From: Helcococcus ovis
GTDB lineage: Bacteria; Bacillota; Clostridia; Tissierellales; Peptoniphilaceae
Length of the DNA: 64,000 nucleotides
NCBI RefSeq assembly: GCF_004524775.2
Contig: NZ_CP119081.1
Location: forward strand, 1,364,001 to 1,428,000
Reading direction: 5' to 3'
Part shown: positions 15,820 through 23,683 of the stretch, piece after piece
Layout: every line of letters begins with the position of its first letter
How positions within the stretch are numbered: position 1 is the stretch's first letter
Program-made: the position numbers and the translations under genes
The notes under the pieces: generated by a model
Databases searched by the model: none
Told to the model about the DNA's origin: nothing
What the model saw: the letters and a program-made list of their open reading frames with translations, nothing else

Positions 15820-17082
15820 CTAATTCTTGGAATTAAACAACATTTTATGCTTTTCTAATATTTTTCCCTTTCTGATATTATTCTTCATTAAGAAGTGGAT
15901 AATATGATTATCATTTTTTTTAACTAATATTAACTCTGTAAAATGATTTCTATCGCCCGGTACACTATTCAATATCATAATTCTATTGTCACCTTTATTT
16001 TTGATTTTCAAAATTTCCTGTGGGTTAAGTATAGATTTATTTAAGTTATTCATAGCATTTTCGGATATTTCGCTTCCATGCCTGAATAATATACGACTAA
16101 TATCATACTTTGTAATATAAACACTTTTATCACTCGGGAAACCTTCCACACTTATAGGTAATTTCCCAATATAATATTTATCTTTACTAAAATATTTGCC
16201 TATCTCTTCAATTTTATTAGCCTTAAAGTTTTCGGATCTATAAGCATCTATCTCCGACTTCAAAATTATTTCATCTTCTCTCCTATCAAACTCATCAGCA
16301 ATTTTATCCACATCCACATAAGGCACTAATACACATCTACAGTTAGGATGTCTTGGTAATATTGGTGCTTTGTCTATATCATGTATTTTTTTGTTATGAG
16401 GACTACATTCATTGGAAGTTCTCTCATCAAGAGTAACTATTTCTTGAACTTTATTTATACCAGCTTCTTTCATGCTAACTTTATTGATTTCATTCATCTG
16501 ATGCATGGTTTCGCTTCTAATCAACCTTGAAGCATTATGAAGTCCAGTATTCATTCTTGAATTTAATTCCATAGCCATTTGGGCTGTAGGTTTACCAGTT
16601 ATAATACCTTTAGTTAATATATCATTTAGTTCTTTATGGAGCTTATTTTGATTTTTCCATACTCTCCCTGAAAAATTAGCCCCCCGCCATGGTTTTTGAT
16701 ATAGTTTCTTTGCGGTATTAGGATTGTATTTAATAGCAATTCCAACATTTTTTAATAAATCGCTAGTCGTTGCAACAATGTCTTTCCCAGCTTTTAGTAT
16801 TGTTAATTCTCCTGTAGATTCTACCTTTTCTCCCAAGTCTTTTAATACATTTTTGTATTGCTCACTTATTTTTTTTAAGTGATTAGCTTTGTAAACTTTA
16901 GACCTTGATATAACTCCGTTTTCAGAAAAATCAGTTTCCAACTTATACAACTCTTTAAGCACGTCATCGCTTGCTCTTTTATATATTTGAATTAATTTCT
17001 TATGATCCTTATTAGTTCCGTTGAACGTATCCCAGTACGAATTAGCAATTCTTTTAGCAAAGTAATCATTACTATTTTTCAT
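15820..17082 (-). CDS. MuF-type minor head protein with C-terminal toxin-like domain
   Basis: 420 residues from ATG 17082 (SD GGTGGAG). About 125-265 is the Mu gpF-like head morphogenesis domain: ITGKPTAQMAMELNSRM, RLIRSETMHQMNEI, then TLDERTSNECSPHN and PRHPNCRCVLVPY with its conserved C and H. About 290-420 is an extra domain with ITKYDISRILFRHG, NPQEILKIKNKGDNRIMI and a closing ILVKKNDNHIIHFLM. Such tails in MuF proteins are often nuclease toxins of the Barnase/EndoU/ColicinE5/RelE-like (PBECR) group. Here this is inferred from layout and the R-H-G and H residues, not proven. Confidence 0.78.
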   Translation of the reverse strand: MKNSNDYFAKRIANSYWDTFNGTNKDHKKLIQIYKRASDDVLKELYKLETDFSENGVISRSKVYKANHLKKISEQYKNVLKDLGEKVESTGELTILKAGKDIVATTSDLLKNVGIAIKYNPNTAKKLYQKPWRGANFSGRVWKNQNKLHKELNDILTKGIITGKPTAQMAMELNSRMNTGLHNASRLIRSETMHQMNEINKVSMKEAGINKVQEIVTLDERTSNECSPHNKKIHDIDKAPILPRHPNCRCVLVPYVDVDKIADEFDRREDEIILKSEIDAYRSENFKANKIEEIGKYFSKDKYYIGKLPISVEGFPSDKSVYITKYDISRILFRHGSEISENAMNNLNKSILNPQEILKIKNKGDNRIMILNSVPGDRNHFTELILVKKNDNHIIHFLMKNNIRKGKILEKHKMLFNSKN

Positions 17083-18472
17083 TATCTCCACCTTCTTCTA
17101 AAGTAGGTGCTGTATTAAATAGTTCTCCAGATTCTTCTTTTTCTTTTTTTAGTTTTTCAATTTCGCTTGATACATCTCTTACCCATGGATGATTTGCTAT
17201 AATAGTTTCTTCGGATATAATACCTCTTGAATTATTACAATTTTGAATTGCTTCCGTTTCATTAAGTGGTATATCTCTAGCAAAAACTATTTCAATTTTT
17301 TCTTTTTGCAAACTAACATTCTTTGTTTCTAAGTATTTGTAAACAAAATAAATTAATTGGTTAAACCCCCTCTTAAACTCTGATTCAATTTGATTATTTT
17401 TTAAGTCTAGTCCACTAAATAAAAACTTTAGAGCTACCCCAGATGGAGCAGAACCAAATTTATCAAGGTCTCTGTTTACACCTTGCCCAATATCAAATAT
17501 ATCCCTCTTAATTTGTTCATAGTGTTGTTTAATAGCTGCAATATCCATTGTAGGATTTAAAGTGCTTACTCCTGCGTTTTCATCATCATCTATCTTGATA
17601 CCTCTGTATTTTTTAAGGTCTCTTAAAAACTCCTCTAAGGATTCTCCGTTATATCCTTTTAACACAAAAATAAGGTTTCTAACTTCATCCACAAAATTTG
17701 CCACTTCACTTCTTGATAAATCATAAGAATCAATTAATTTTTTTACAAAAGTTAAATCAGACACTTCAACTTTATTATTCTTAAAAGCAACCCAAGGAAC
17801 TACACCCCAATTTTCAGGAGCACCATCTTTGAAGAAATGCCCCTCATCAGTGTTTATTTTGATTAATTGCCTACCATCTAGCCTATAATATCTAACCTCA
17901 TCAGCAAACCAAACCTCAACATTTGTTACAGTCTTAAATTTTCCAAATCTAAAAACTTCTGAATCGTATACTCTGATAAGATAATCTAAATCAGTATGTG
18001 TTGCGTCTTTCCACCCCGGAATAATCTGTTCTGATTTAGCTATAAATAACTTAAACTCTCCATTCACACTTATATAAGGTCTAACCCAAGCAATACCTTT
18101 TTTACTCGCTTCATAGGCTAAAGATTCTAAATCATATCCTAAGTCACCACCTATTATATCTGTTATAGTTTCTCTAATTTGTTCATTTTCGCAAGTTAGA
18201 GATGGAGTATTTGAAAAACTATATGATACTTTTTCATCAACTAAATTCTTAAATAATGAATGTGGTATCTTTATTTTTTTATCGTCATTTATAGATTCTA
18301 AAATATCATTTTTCCCTAGATAATAATTATCTCCCTTAATCATGTACTTAATTTTATCTGAATTTCTATGCTTATTTATTAACTCAATTATTATAGATTC
18401 ATCTAACTTATCTTTTTCAAACAGCATTGTTATGTATTTACCCCCTTTTTTTAATTTGTCTAATATGCTCAT
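17072..18472 (-). CDS. Portal protein (SPP1 gp6-like)
   Basis: 466 residues from ATG 18472, which overlaps the TerL stop as ATGA and has GAGGAT upstream. It shows LVDEKVSYSFSNTPSL, LAYEASKKGIAWVRPYISVN, and the long helix region IAAIKQHYEQIKRDIFDIGQ followed by NRDLDKFGSAPSGVALKFLF, the most conserved portal motif of the SPP1/DUF1073-like group. The dodecamer would sit at one capsid vertex and guide DNA packaging. Confidence 0.94.
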   Translation of the reverse strand: MSILDKLKKGGKYITMLFEKDKLDESIIIELINKHRNSDKIKYMIKGDNYYLGKNDILESINDDKKIKIPHSLFKNLVDEKVSYSFSNTPSLTCENEQIRETITDIIGGDLGYDLESLAYEASKKGIAWVRPYISVNGEFKLFIAKSEQIIPGWKDATHTDLDYLIRVYDSEVFRFGKFKTVTNVEVWFADEVRYYRLDGRQLIKINTDEGHFFKDGAPENWGVVPWVAFKNNKVEVSDLTFVKKLIDSYDLSRSEVANFVDEVRNLIFVLKGYNGESLEEFLRDLKKYRGIKIDDDENAGVSTLNPTMDIAAIKQHYEQIKRDIFDIGQGVNRDLDKFGSAPSGVALKFLFSGLDLKNNQIESEFKRGFNQLIYFVYKYLETKNVSLQKEKIEIVFARDIPLNETEAIQNCNNSRGIISEETIIANHPWVRDVSSEIEKLKKEKEESGELFNTAPTLEEGGDNEK

Positions 18473-19713
18473 TTTAATATCCTCATTCCTTGTTTCGCTT
18501 TTCTCCACCTTTCAACACCATATCTTAAGGCGGCCATTGCATCATCAAAAAAAGCAACTGGTTCATCTAAATACTCTCCTGTTGCTTCGTCTTTTTTCCA
18601 CTTCCACTGGCTTATTTCTTTAATTGTATTCGTGCAAGATGGATTTATAAAAATCTTTCTTTGCTTTAACCAGTCAATCTGTGTTGCCTGATATTTTTTT
18701 ATTGTAGTTTTTTCCTTTTTTACTTTTTTAGCCTTATATCCTGCTTTTTTCCAAGTTTTTATTCTGTCGGATTCCGCAGAATCACAAAACATTTCAACAT
18801 CTTTAGGTATTTTCCCCTCAGAATACTCTATAATCTCTGATGTATCTTTGTTATATAAATATATTTCTTTCAAAATATAAATATCTCCATCTTTACACCC
18901 TAACAGTAATATTGCATTTGCGTGGTTAAAGCCAAAGTCTTGCCCTAAAGCAACATCATCATAATCATTTAAGTCTTGTGATACTTCTTTAGCTTGCCAA
19001 TTACTCAATATCAGCCCGCCGACTTCCCCCCAATCACCAAGTCCATAAATCCTATAGCCGTCAGGATCTACCTCTTTACGTCTTAACATACGTTCTTTAT
19101 AAGCTTCGTCTATAAATCTATTTTGTAAATATGTAGAATGGTGAGTTAATACATTTTTATCCTCAAAATCAAAAAAGTGTTTTTTTATCCAATGATTTTT
19201 TGATACCGGGTTAAATGTCATTCTAATTTGATAAAATTGACCATCAGGCAATTGTCCTCTTAAACGGTCGTCAATAATTTCAAAATCAGCTTGAGTGAGT
19301 TCAGTAGCTTCTTCAATCCATACATCTGTTAATTTCCCTTTTTTGAATGTAATAGATTTAAGTTTTTCTCTTTGTCTTTCATCATTCATTCCTCTGAATA
19401 TGATTTGGTTGCCGTTAGCTCTGCATTCAATTTTAAGAGGGCTTTGTATAACCTTAAAGTATTTGTCTGCTTTTTCCCCAAACATACGATATATGGCACC
19501 TGAAAGCTCTGCATAAGTGCTATAACGGTTAGTTATATCCGACTTTCTTATACAAACCAAGTTTCTGCCTTTATCTTGTAATAGCCTTAAAATATAATTT
19601 TGTGCAGTATCGACAGACTTCCCGCTACCAGCAGAACCTTTCATAACAATATATCTTTTTTTTGATTGATTTACTTCTTTAAAATTAGGATTTGCTTGAA
19701 TCTTAATCTCCAT
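18469..19713 (-). CDS. terL: Terminase large subunit (PBSX family)
   Basis: 414 residues from ATG 19713, chosen because it begins MEIKIQANPNFKEVN and overlaps TerS by 11 bp; the longer open frame upstream lacks support. Walker A is GSAGSGKS at about residue 27. Walker B/acidic motif is LTDVWIEEATE. The nuclease half has GQDFGFNHANAILLL with the first metal-binding Asp and CDSAESDRIK with the next, and ends near EPVAFFDDAMAALRYG. It drives ATP-dependent packaging and cuts the concatemer. Confidence 0.95.
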   Translation of the reverse strand: MEIKIQANPNFKEVNQSKKRYIVMKGSAGSGKSVDTAQNYILRLLQDKGRNLVCIRKSDITNRYSTYAELSGAIYRMFGEKADKYFKVIQSPLKIECRANGNQIIFRGMNDERQREKLKSITFKKGKLTDVWIEEATELTQADFEIIDDRLRGQLPDGQFYQIRMTFNPVSKNHWIKKHFFDFEDKNVLTHHSTYLQNRFIDEAYKERMLRRKEVDPDGYRIYGLGDWGEVGGLILSNWQAKEVSQDLNDYDDVALGQDFGFNHANAILLLGCKDGDIYILKEIYLYNKDTSEIIEYSEGKIPKDVEMFCDSAESDRIKTWKKAGYKAKKVKKEKTTIKKYQATQIDWLKQRKIFINPSCTNTIKEISQWKWKKDEATGEYLDEPVAFFDDAMAALRYGVERWRKAKQGMRILK

Positions 19714-20137
19714 AATCAATCCTAACTTTAAGTTCCATATCAATATCAGCGTTGACGTCAACTTTTTCAGTCCACGTTCCGTATCTCTTACCTAAAAGTT
19801 CAGCTGCTTTTATTCTGTCTTTGCCAGATAATTCTAATCTAGTCTTGCCTTGCATACCTTCACCCATTCCGTATAAGACTTCTTCTGTTTGTTCGTTTCT
19901 TAAAACGGATGTTAAAAACTTTAGTACTTCATCTTGCTTAGCTATTGCTTTATCTTCTAATTCTTGTAACCTCTCGTCTATGTAGGATTTCACACCAACA
20001 TTTGCCAACAGCTCATGTGCTCTTTTCCTTGCATAATTTTTACTATATCCAGCACTTAATGCTGACTGTTCTATATTCCCGCTGATGATATATTCATCAG
20101 CAAATCTCTTTTGTTTAATTGTTAATTTATTCATCAT
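19703..20137 (-). CDS. terS: Terminase small subunit (Terminase_2)
   Basis: 144 residues. KLTIKQKRFADEYIISGNIE and SALSAGYSKNYARKRAHELL form the N-terminal helix-turn-helix typical of Terminase_2 small subunits, followed by the LANVGVKSYIDERLQELEDK oligomerisation helix. It recognises the pac or cos site. Its ATG lies only 19 bp after the hicAB terminator, so its transcript must come from upstream. Confidence 0.93.
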   Translation of the reverse strand: MMNKLTIKQKRFADEYIISGNIEQSALSAGYSKNYARKRAHELLANVGVKSYIDERLQELEDKAIAKQDEVLKFLTSVLRNEQTEEVLYGMGEGMQGKTRLELSGKDRIKAAELLGKRYGTWTEKVDVNADIDMELKVRIDYGD

Positions 20138-20155
20138 CAGCTCCTTTCTATGTAC

Positions 20156-20181
20156 TAAAAAAGCACCCTGTTAAGAGTGCT
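20156..20181 (-). terminator. hicAB terminator
   Basis: AGCAC and GTGCT pair around a 10-base loop, followed by TTTTTTA on the minus strand. It lies between the hicB stop and the terS start and closes the hicAB unit. Confidence 0.8.
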
Positions 20182-20196
20182 TTGAGTTTATTTAGT

Positions 20197-20598
20197 TTAT
20201 TTTGATATTTGTAATTCTTTTTTTAACGCTTCTTGTAAAATAAATGAAAAATTCAAATCTTTTTCTCTAGCCATAAAATCTAACCATTGTGGAATTGTTA
20301 AAGTCTTTTTAATAGATTTATTGTTGATTGCTTTTCTTATTGTTGGCATCCAAACACTAATTAAAACTGTTTTTTGATTAGTTTCAATTTTAATATCGTT
20401 AAGTTTACTTGGCTCAGGTATCTCTTCTTTATCTTCTTCCAAATTTAACATCCATAAACCTAAGACATCTTCCGCCATATATAAAGCTTCTTCATCAGTA
20501 TCTGCACAACTTAAGCAACCCGGTAAATCCGGAAACTCAATACTTATTCCATCATCTGCATAATCAAAAATAGCAGGATATACATATTTATCTTTCAC
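20197..20598 (-). CDS. hicB: HicB-type antitoxin
   Basis: 133 residues. The N-terminal half has the HicB partial RNase H-like fold: YVYPAIFDYADDGISIEFPD, LPGCLSCADTDEEALYMAED and VLGLWMLNLEED. The C-terminal segment IPQWLDFMAREKDLNFSF resembles the DNA-binding end seen in longer HicB proteins. It should neutralise HicA and repress the module. It follows hicA by 34 bp in one unit with its own promoter and terminator. Confidence 0.9.
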   Translation of the reverse strand: MKDKYVYPAIFDYADDGISIEFPDLPGCLSCADTDEEALYMAEDVLGLWMLNLEEDKEEIPEPSKLNDIKIETNQKTVLISVWMPTIRKAINNKSIKKTLTIPQWLDFMAREKDLNFSFILQEALKKELQISK

Positions 20599-20632
20599 TT
20601 CTAAAACCTCCTTAAAATATGAGAACTAGGGG

Positions 20633-20836
20633 TTATAATTTAACCCCTGTTTGTTTTTGAATACTATCAAGTGTTTTTCTTGGATAGCTATCTCTTGGTT
20701 GAGGTATTGTAACCTTGCCAAGTTCTGGTTTGTCTGGATTAATCATATACAAGTGACTTCCTCTAGCTTTGCCTTTTTCTACCCAACCATTCTTTTTAAG
20801 TATTCTAATTAGTTCTCTTGAGTTATAACTCTTCAT
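20633..20836 (-). CDS. hicA: HicA-type mRNA interferase toxin
   Basis: 67 residues from ATG 20836 behind AAGGAGG; the longer frame upstream runs through the promoter and is rejected. SRELIRILKKNGWVEKGKAR, then GSHLYM with the catalytic His, and VTIPQPRDSYPRKTLDSIQK match HicA, a double-stranded-RNA-binding-fold ribonuclease that cleaves mRNA. Within a prophage it probably serves maintenance or defence. Confidence 0.92.
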   Translation of the reverse strand: MKSYNSRELIRILKKNGWVEKGKARGSHLYMINPDKPELGKVTIPQPRDSYPRKTLDSIQKQTGVKL

Positions 20837-20861
20837 AAGAAGCGTCCTCCTTACAAATATT

Positions 20862-20890
20862 ATTATACGTGGTTTAACACGTGTTGTCAA
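20862..20890 (-). promoter_or_regulatory. hicAB promoter with operator-like palindrome
   Basis: A perfect -35 TTGACA, 17-bp spacer and -10 TATAAT, 25 bp before the hicA ATG. The spacer holds ACACGTGT followed by TAAACCACG, close to the site in the phage leftward promoter at 32645-32673. Confidence 0.85.
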
Positions 20891-20913
20891 GTTTTTTATT
20901 AAAAAATAGACAC

Positions 20914-20976
20914 AAAAAAGACAACTTCAAATACAAAAAAATATGAAGGAAATATGTGTGATATTTTTTGAAGTTG
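20914..20976 (-). terminator. Terminator after the late regulator gene, long loop
   Basis: CAACTTCAAA and TTTGAAGTTG form a perfect 10-bp stem with a 35-base AT-rich loop, followed by TTTTTT on the minus strand. It lies between the DUF1492 gene and the hicAB promoter. Confidence 0.7.
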
Positions 20977-21018
20977 CCCGAAAAATTGTTATATTTAATT
21001 GTCTATATTTTTACAATA

Positions 21019-21465
21019 CTAGTATAGCACATTATCTTGTTCATTTTGTATTTTTTCAACGATACAAGTCAGTAACGTAATTCCTTTATCATGAAGATGT
21101 TGAACTTTTCCAACACTCATATAACACACACTTGCAATATCCCTAAATTTAAGGAACTGTAAGTACCTGTAATCTAGCACTTGTACAATCTCATTGTCCG
21201 AAACAGAATTAATCGCTTCATCAATCTCCATTTTGATGTTGTACCTTTCGACAATTCTGTTGTTTAATTTTCTTCGTTGTTCATCAATCTTAAATACTTT
21301 ATTTTCAAAATTAGCACTTAATTTTTTTGATGTTTGAACTTTTTCGGATATTGGAATACAAGGGGCCACAGTTGCTAATTCTTCTAACTTTCTTTTGTCA
21401 ATTTGTATTAATTCATCAATCTTGTAAGCTCTGTTAAGCCATTTTTTTACTTCATCTACATTCAA
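21019..21465 (-). CDS. DUF1492 / ArpU-RinA-like late transcription regulator
   Basis: 148 residues. The N-terminal half is helical, with KKWLNRAYKIDELIQIDKRK. The C-terminal half resembles a sigma region 4-type helix-turn-helix: ILRYRYL-like VLDYRYLQFLKFRDIASVCY, then MSVGKVQHLHDKGITLL. DUF1492 proteins stand between replication and packaging genes in Firmicutes phages and are thought to turn on late genes. That place is occupied here. Confidence 0.85.
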   Translation of the reverse strand: MNVDEVKKWLNRAYKIDELIQIDKRKLEELATVAPCIPISEKVQTSKKLSANFENKVFKIDEQRRKLNNRIVERYNIKMEIDEAINSVSDNEIVQVLDYRYLQFLKFRDIASVCYMSVGKVQHLHDKGITLLTCIVEKIQNEQDNVLY

Positions 21466-21574
21466 CTTTTAATACCTCTCACAATTAATATTTTAACTCC
21501 TAATCAATTTATTTAGTTTAGACTACTAATTATATATCTGAATTAAAAAACCTCTTAAATCGCAAATAAATGCG

Positions 21575-21859
21575 TTATTCTGAAATTTCTTTACATAAAT
21601 TAATAAAATAGTCCCTCTCCAAATCAATATCGAGACCAAATGATTTTAAGTCTTTACAAATATCTTCAAAGTCCTTTTTGCACATCCTAAACTTCAACAA
21701 GTCGCAAAAAGCATAAAATAACTCTTCAAACTCATCAGTGTCGCAACTAGTAAGCATAATATCACTATCTCCACATTGTTCGCATATCTCTATATCAAGG
21801 TCATCTCTTTCTGATACGTATATCCCATCTAAATGGCTTTCATAAAAATATAGTTTCAT
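21575..21859 (-). CDS. Acidic phage protein of unknown function
   Basis: 94 residues, strongly acidic, with several Cys (EICEQCGDSD, TSCDTDEFEEL, KDFEDICKDL) but no clear zinc knuckle. It has a normal ribosome binding site (GGGAGG) and follows a small gene by 11 bp. Acidic small proteins in phage early regions sometimes mimic DNA or inhibit host enzymes; nothing in the sequence proves that here. Confidence 0.6.
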   Translation of the reverse strand: MKLYFYESHLDGIYVSERDDLDIEICEQCGDSDIMLTSCDTDEFEELFYAFCDLLKFRMCKKDFEDICKDLKSFGLDIDLERDYFINLCKEISE

Positions 21860-21870
21860 TTTTTACCTCC

Positions 21871-22038
21871 CTATTCTTCCGCAAACTCAAACTCTAACTC
21901 TATTTCTTGTTCCTCGTGTTCCATTCCAAGCATATATTTTGCTTTATAATTTTTTACTTTAATGTTGTTAATATAAATGTCTTTACACTTTCTCAAGAAG
22001 CAATTGAACTCATTCAAACTGTCAAATTTTATCTTCAT
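21871..22038 (-). CDS. 55-residue phage protein, unknown
   Basis: ATG at 22038 behind GGTGGAAG; it reads MKIKFDSLNEFNCFLRKCKD and ends in an acidic EEQEIELEFEFAEE tail. It overlaps the end of the next upstream gene by 4 bp (ATGA), a good sign that it is translated. Function not recognised. Confidence 0.65.
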   Translation of the reverse strand: MKIKFDSLNEFNCFLRKCKDIYINNIKVKNYKAKYMLGMEHEEQEIELEFEFAEE

Positions 22039-22241
22039 TCTTCCACCTCAATTTCTTCCTCTTTCCAATTTTTCTCTGCTAAATCTATCGATAACTTAAA
22101 TATTCTATACTTACCGTATGGATTGTATGTTTTTAATATTTTAATTACTTCCCTAGCTTTGATTATTGTGATGTTACTATCCTTGTCACTTCTCCACACT
22201 ACTTTACAATTTGCCATTTCTCCCACAGTGACCACAATCAT
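22035..22241 (-). CDS. 68-residue phage protein, unknown
   Basis: It begins MIVVTVGEMANCKVVWRSDK and continues with an EVIKILKTYNPYGKYRIFKL segment, ending acidic (EEEIEVEE). It overlaps both neighbours by 4 bp, showing translational coupling in this run of small early genes. No family recognised. Confidence 0.65.
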   Translation of the reverse strand: MIVVTVGEMANCKVVWRSDKDSNITIIKAREVIKILKTYNPYGKYRIFKLSIDLAEKNWKEEEIEVEE

Positions 22242-22468
22242 AATTCCACCTCTTCAATCCTCACGTGAGGGTCAGCATGCATAAAGCATTCTTTAACACC
22301 ATCCAAATCAAATATCATGTAATATTTTCTATGTTCTATTAATTTTGCAAAAAATTGCAATGTTTGATTAGATTCTCTATTACTAACTTTAAATTCATTA
22401 GTTAATCTTGATGTTTTGTATTTTTTGTTTAATTCTAGTTTTTTTCGTTGATATATTAAGCTATTCAT
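22238..22468 (-). CDS. 76-residue phage protein, unknown
   Basis: A basic N-terminus (MNSLIYQRKKLELNKKYKTS) is followed by a mixed segment with FAKLIEHRKYYMIFDLDGVK. It overlaps the frameshifted gene upstream and the gene downstream. No family recognised. Confidence 0.6.
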   Translation of the reverse strand: MNSLIYQRKKLELNKKYKTSRLTNEFKVSNRESNQTLQFFAKLIEHRKYYMIFDLDGVKECFMHADPHVRIEEVEL

Positions 22469-22665
22469 ATTCCGTTATCTCCAAATTTTTATAATACTTT
22501 TCATCAGATTGTAGAAACTTAATTATAGTGTTTTTCACTTCCTCTCCATTTTCTGATATTTTAATTATTTTGTTTAATTCCTTAATTCTTTCCTTTGTCG
22601 TAGGAAAGAATCTATCCAAAAACGATAGTAAATTCTCCGTTTTTGTATTTTAATTTTGTTTTCAT
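22461..22665 (-). pseudogene. Small early phage gene with single frameshift
   Basis: ATG 22665 begins MKTKLKYKNGEF and stops after 17 residues. One base away the frame continues as LSFLDRFFPTTKERIKELNK up to ITEYE and the stop at 22461, which overlaps the next gene. The NGEF-SFLDRFFPTTK join looks like one protein of about 67 residues seen in related phages. A one-base change near 22630 broke it, unless it is a +1 shift site. Confidence 0.6.
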
Positions 22666-22690
22666 TGGTTTTTACTCCATTTTTTAAAAA

Positions 22691-23003
22691 GATCTGTTAC
22701 CTATCAAGTTTGTTCATTTTTCAATACTTTGACTATTGTTTTAATTCAAAAAGGTAACAGATCTCGGCATATATATATATATATATTATTTTTTACACTA
22801 TATTTTATTTTTTATATATTAAATTTTATATAAGAAGTTAAAAACATCTGTTAATCCGTTACCTTTTCCGTATAAACGTTGATATTTCAACGTTTATAGT
22901 ACTTTTACATCCGTTACCTATAAAACTGTTTATAAACGTTTATTTTTCAACATTTCCATGAGGTAACGAATCTTTTTTAAGATCTGTTGTCTAATCCGTT
23001 ACC
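22691..23003. repeat. Iteron-like GTTACC repeats, candidate origin
   Basis: At least six copies of [TC]C[TC]GTTACC or close forms occur: 22691 (+), 22752-22763 (inverted, extended to AGATCT), 22855, 22909, 22961 (inverted) and 22994. Partial CTGTTA/CTGTTG forms also occur at 22846 and 22983. Between them are an AT dinucleotide run (22768-22786) and an AACGTT-centred palindrome (ATAAACGTTG/CAACGTTTAT). No gene fits in this 428-bp gap. Spaced direct and inverted repeats plus an AT-rich stretch fit a replication origin. Confidence 0.55.
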
Positions 23004-23030
23004 TTTTTATAAATTCTAGAAACTTTACCT

Positions 23031-23096
23031 TCAATTTTTATTAATTAATGCATTCTTAATTTTTATAAGATGTTTAATCACTTCTTGATTTGTCAT
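23031..23096 (-). CDS. Possible 21-residue peptide
   Basis: MTNQEVIKHLIKIKNALINK plus one residue, starting in an ATGA overlap with the RusA stop. It looks like the beginning of a longer small phage protein that has been cut short next to the repeat region. Weak support. Confidence 0.3.
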   Translation of the reverse strand: MTNQEVIKHLIKIKNALINKN

Positions 23097-23500
23097 GATA
23101 GTTCCTCAATTTTTACATAAATCCCAACAATATCGTTCCAAAACTTCTCAGTAATTTCACTTGCAATTTGTGAATCATCTTTCCAAAATCTCAATTTAGT
23201 CATTTGATCCTTAAAAGCTTTGATGATATTATCCGTGTCAGGCTTGGTATATTTGTAAATTCCTATTTTATTTTTATCTTTAGTACCATAAAGCCATTTT
23301 GTAGTTAGCCTAATCGCTCCGCTAAGAGGTTCTTCCGGTGTATGCTTATAAAGATTAGCTTTAAATATTTCTTTAGCTTCTCTAAGCAATAGTGCGTCGT
23401 AAATAATAGGTTTGTTCGCTTTATGACTCCAGGTAATTTTTTTTTGTTGTCCTGTTGCTGTTGGAATTTTTTCTAAAGGTATAAAAAATTCTATAACCAT
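23093..23500 (-). CDS. rusA: RusA-like Holliday junction resolvase
   Basis: 135 residues. TGQQKKITWSHKANKPIIYD in the first third, then a YKYTKPDTDNIIKAFKDQM segment that carries the conserved P-D-x-D-N metal site, and KLRFWKDDSQIASEITEKFW with D-D. These match RusA, which cuts four-way junctions during phage recombination or packaging. It lies after the helicase-primase and a hairpin terminator. Confidence 0.92.
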   Translation of the reverse strand: MVIEFFIPLEKIPTATGQQKKITWSHKANKPIIYDALLLREAKEIFKANLYKHTPEEPLSGAIRLTTKWLYGTKDKNKIGIYKYTKPDTDNIIKAFKDQMTKLRFWKDDSQIASEITEKFWNDIVGIYVKIEELS

Positions 23501-23561
23501 TTTTCTACTCCTTTACTTTGATATTTTTTTATCTAACTTTTTATCTCTCAAAAATTTTCTT

Positions 23562-23625
23562 AGGTGATGGTCGTGCATGAATAAAAGGGCGGAGCTTAAC
23601 GCCCTTTTTTCATTCACAATCACCT
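23562..23625. repeat. Long imperfect palindrome with bidirectional terminator core
   Basis: AGGTGAT...GAATAAAAGGGCG pairs with CGCCCTTTTTTCATTC...ATCACCT. The inner stem GGGCG/CGCCC (23587-23591 / 23600-23604) is followed by T-runs on both strands. It separates the helicase-primase gene from rusA and may act as terminator and as a cruciform origin part. Confidence 0.6.
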
Positions 23626-23683
23626 GTGCCGAACTTCACCTGTGAAGAAAATAATATATATATATATATAGTTTTTGCTTCGC

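Noticed and set aside
20836-20890. Longer HicA start 18 residues upstream
   Set aside because: The extra codons lie within the -10 and spacer of the consensus promoter, and the Shine-Dalgarno site fits the ATG at 20836.
22768-22786. AT dinucleotide run as a promoter
   Set aside because: No -35 at suitable distance and no gene start after it on either strand; more likely a melting region of the repeat cluster.
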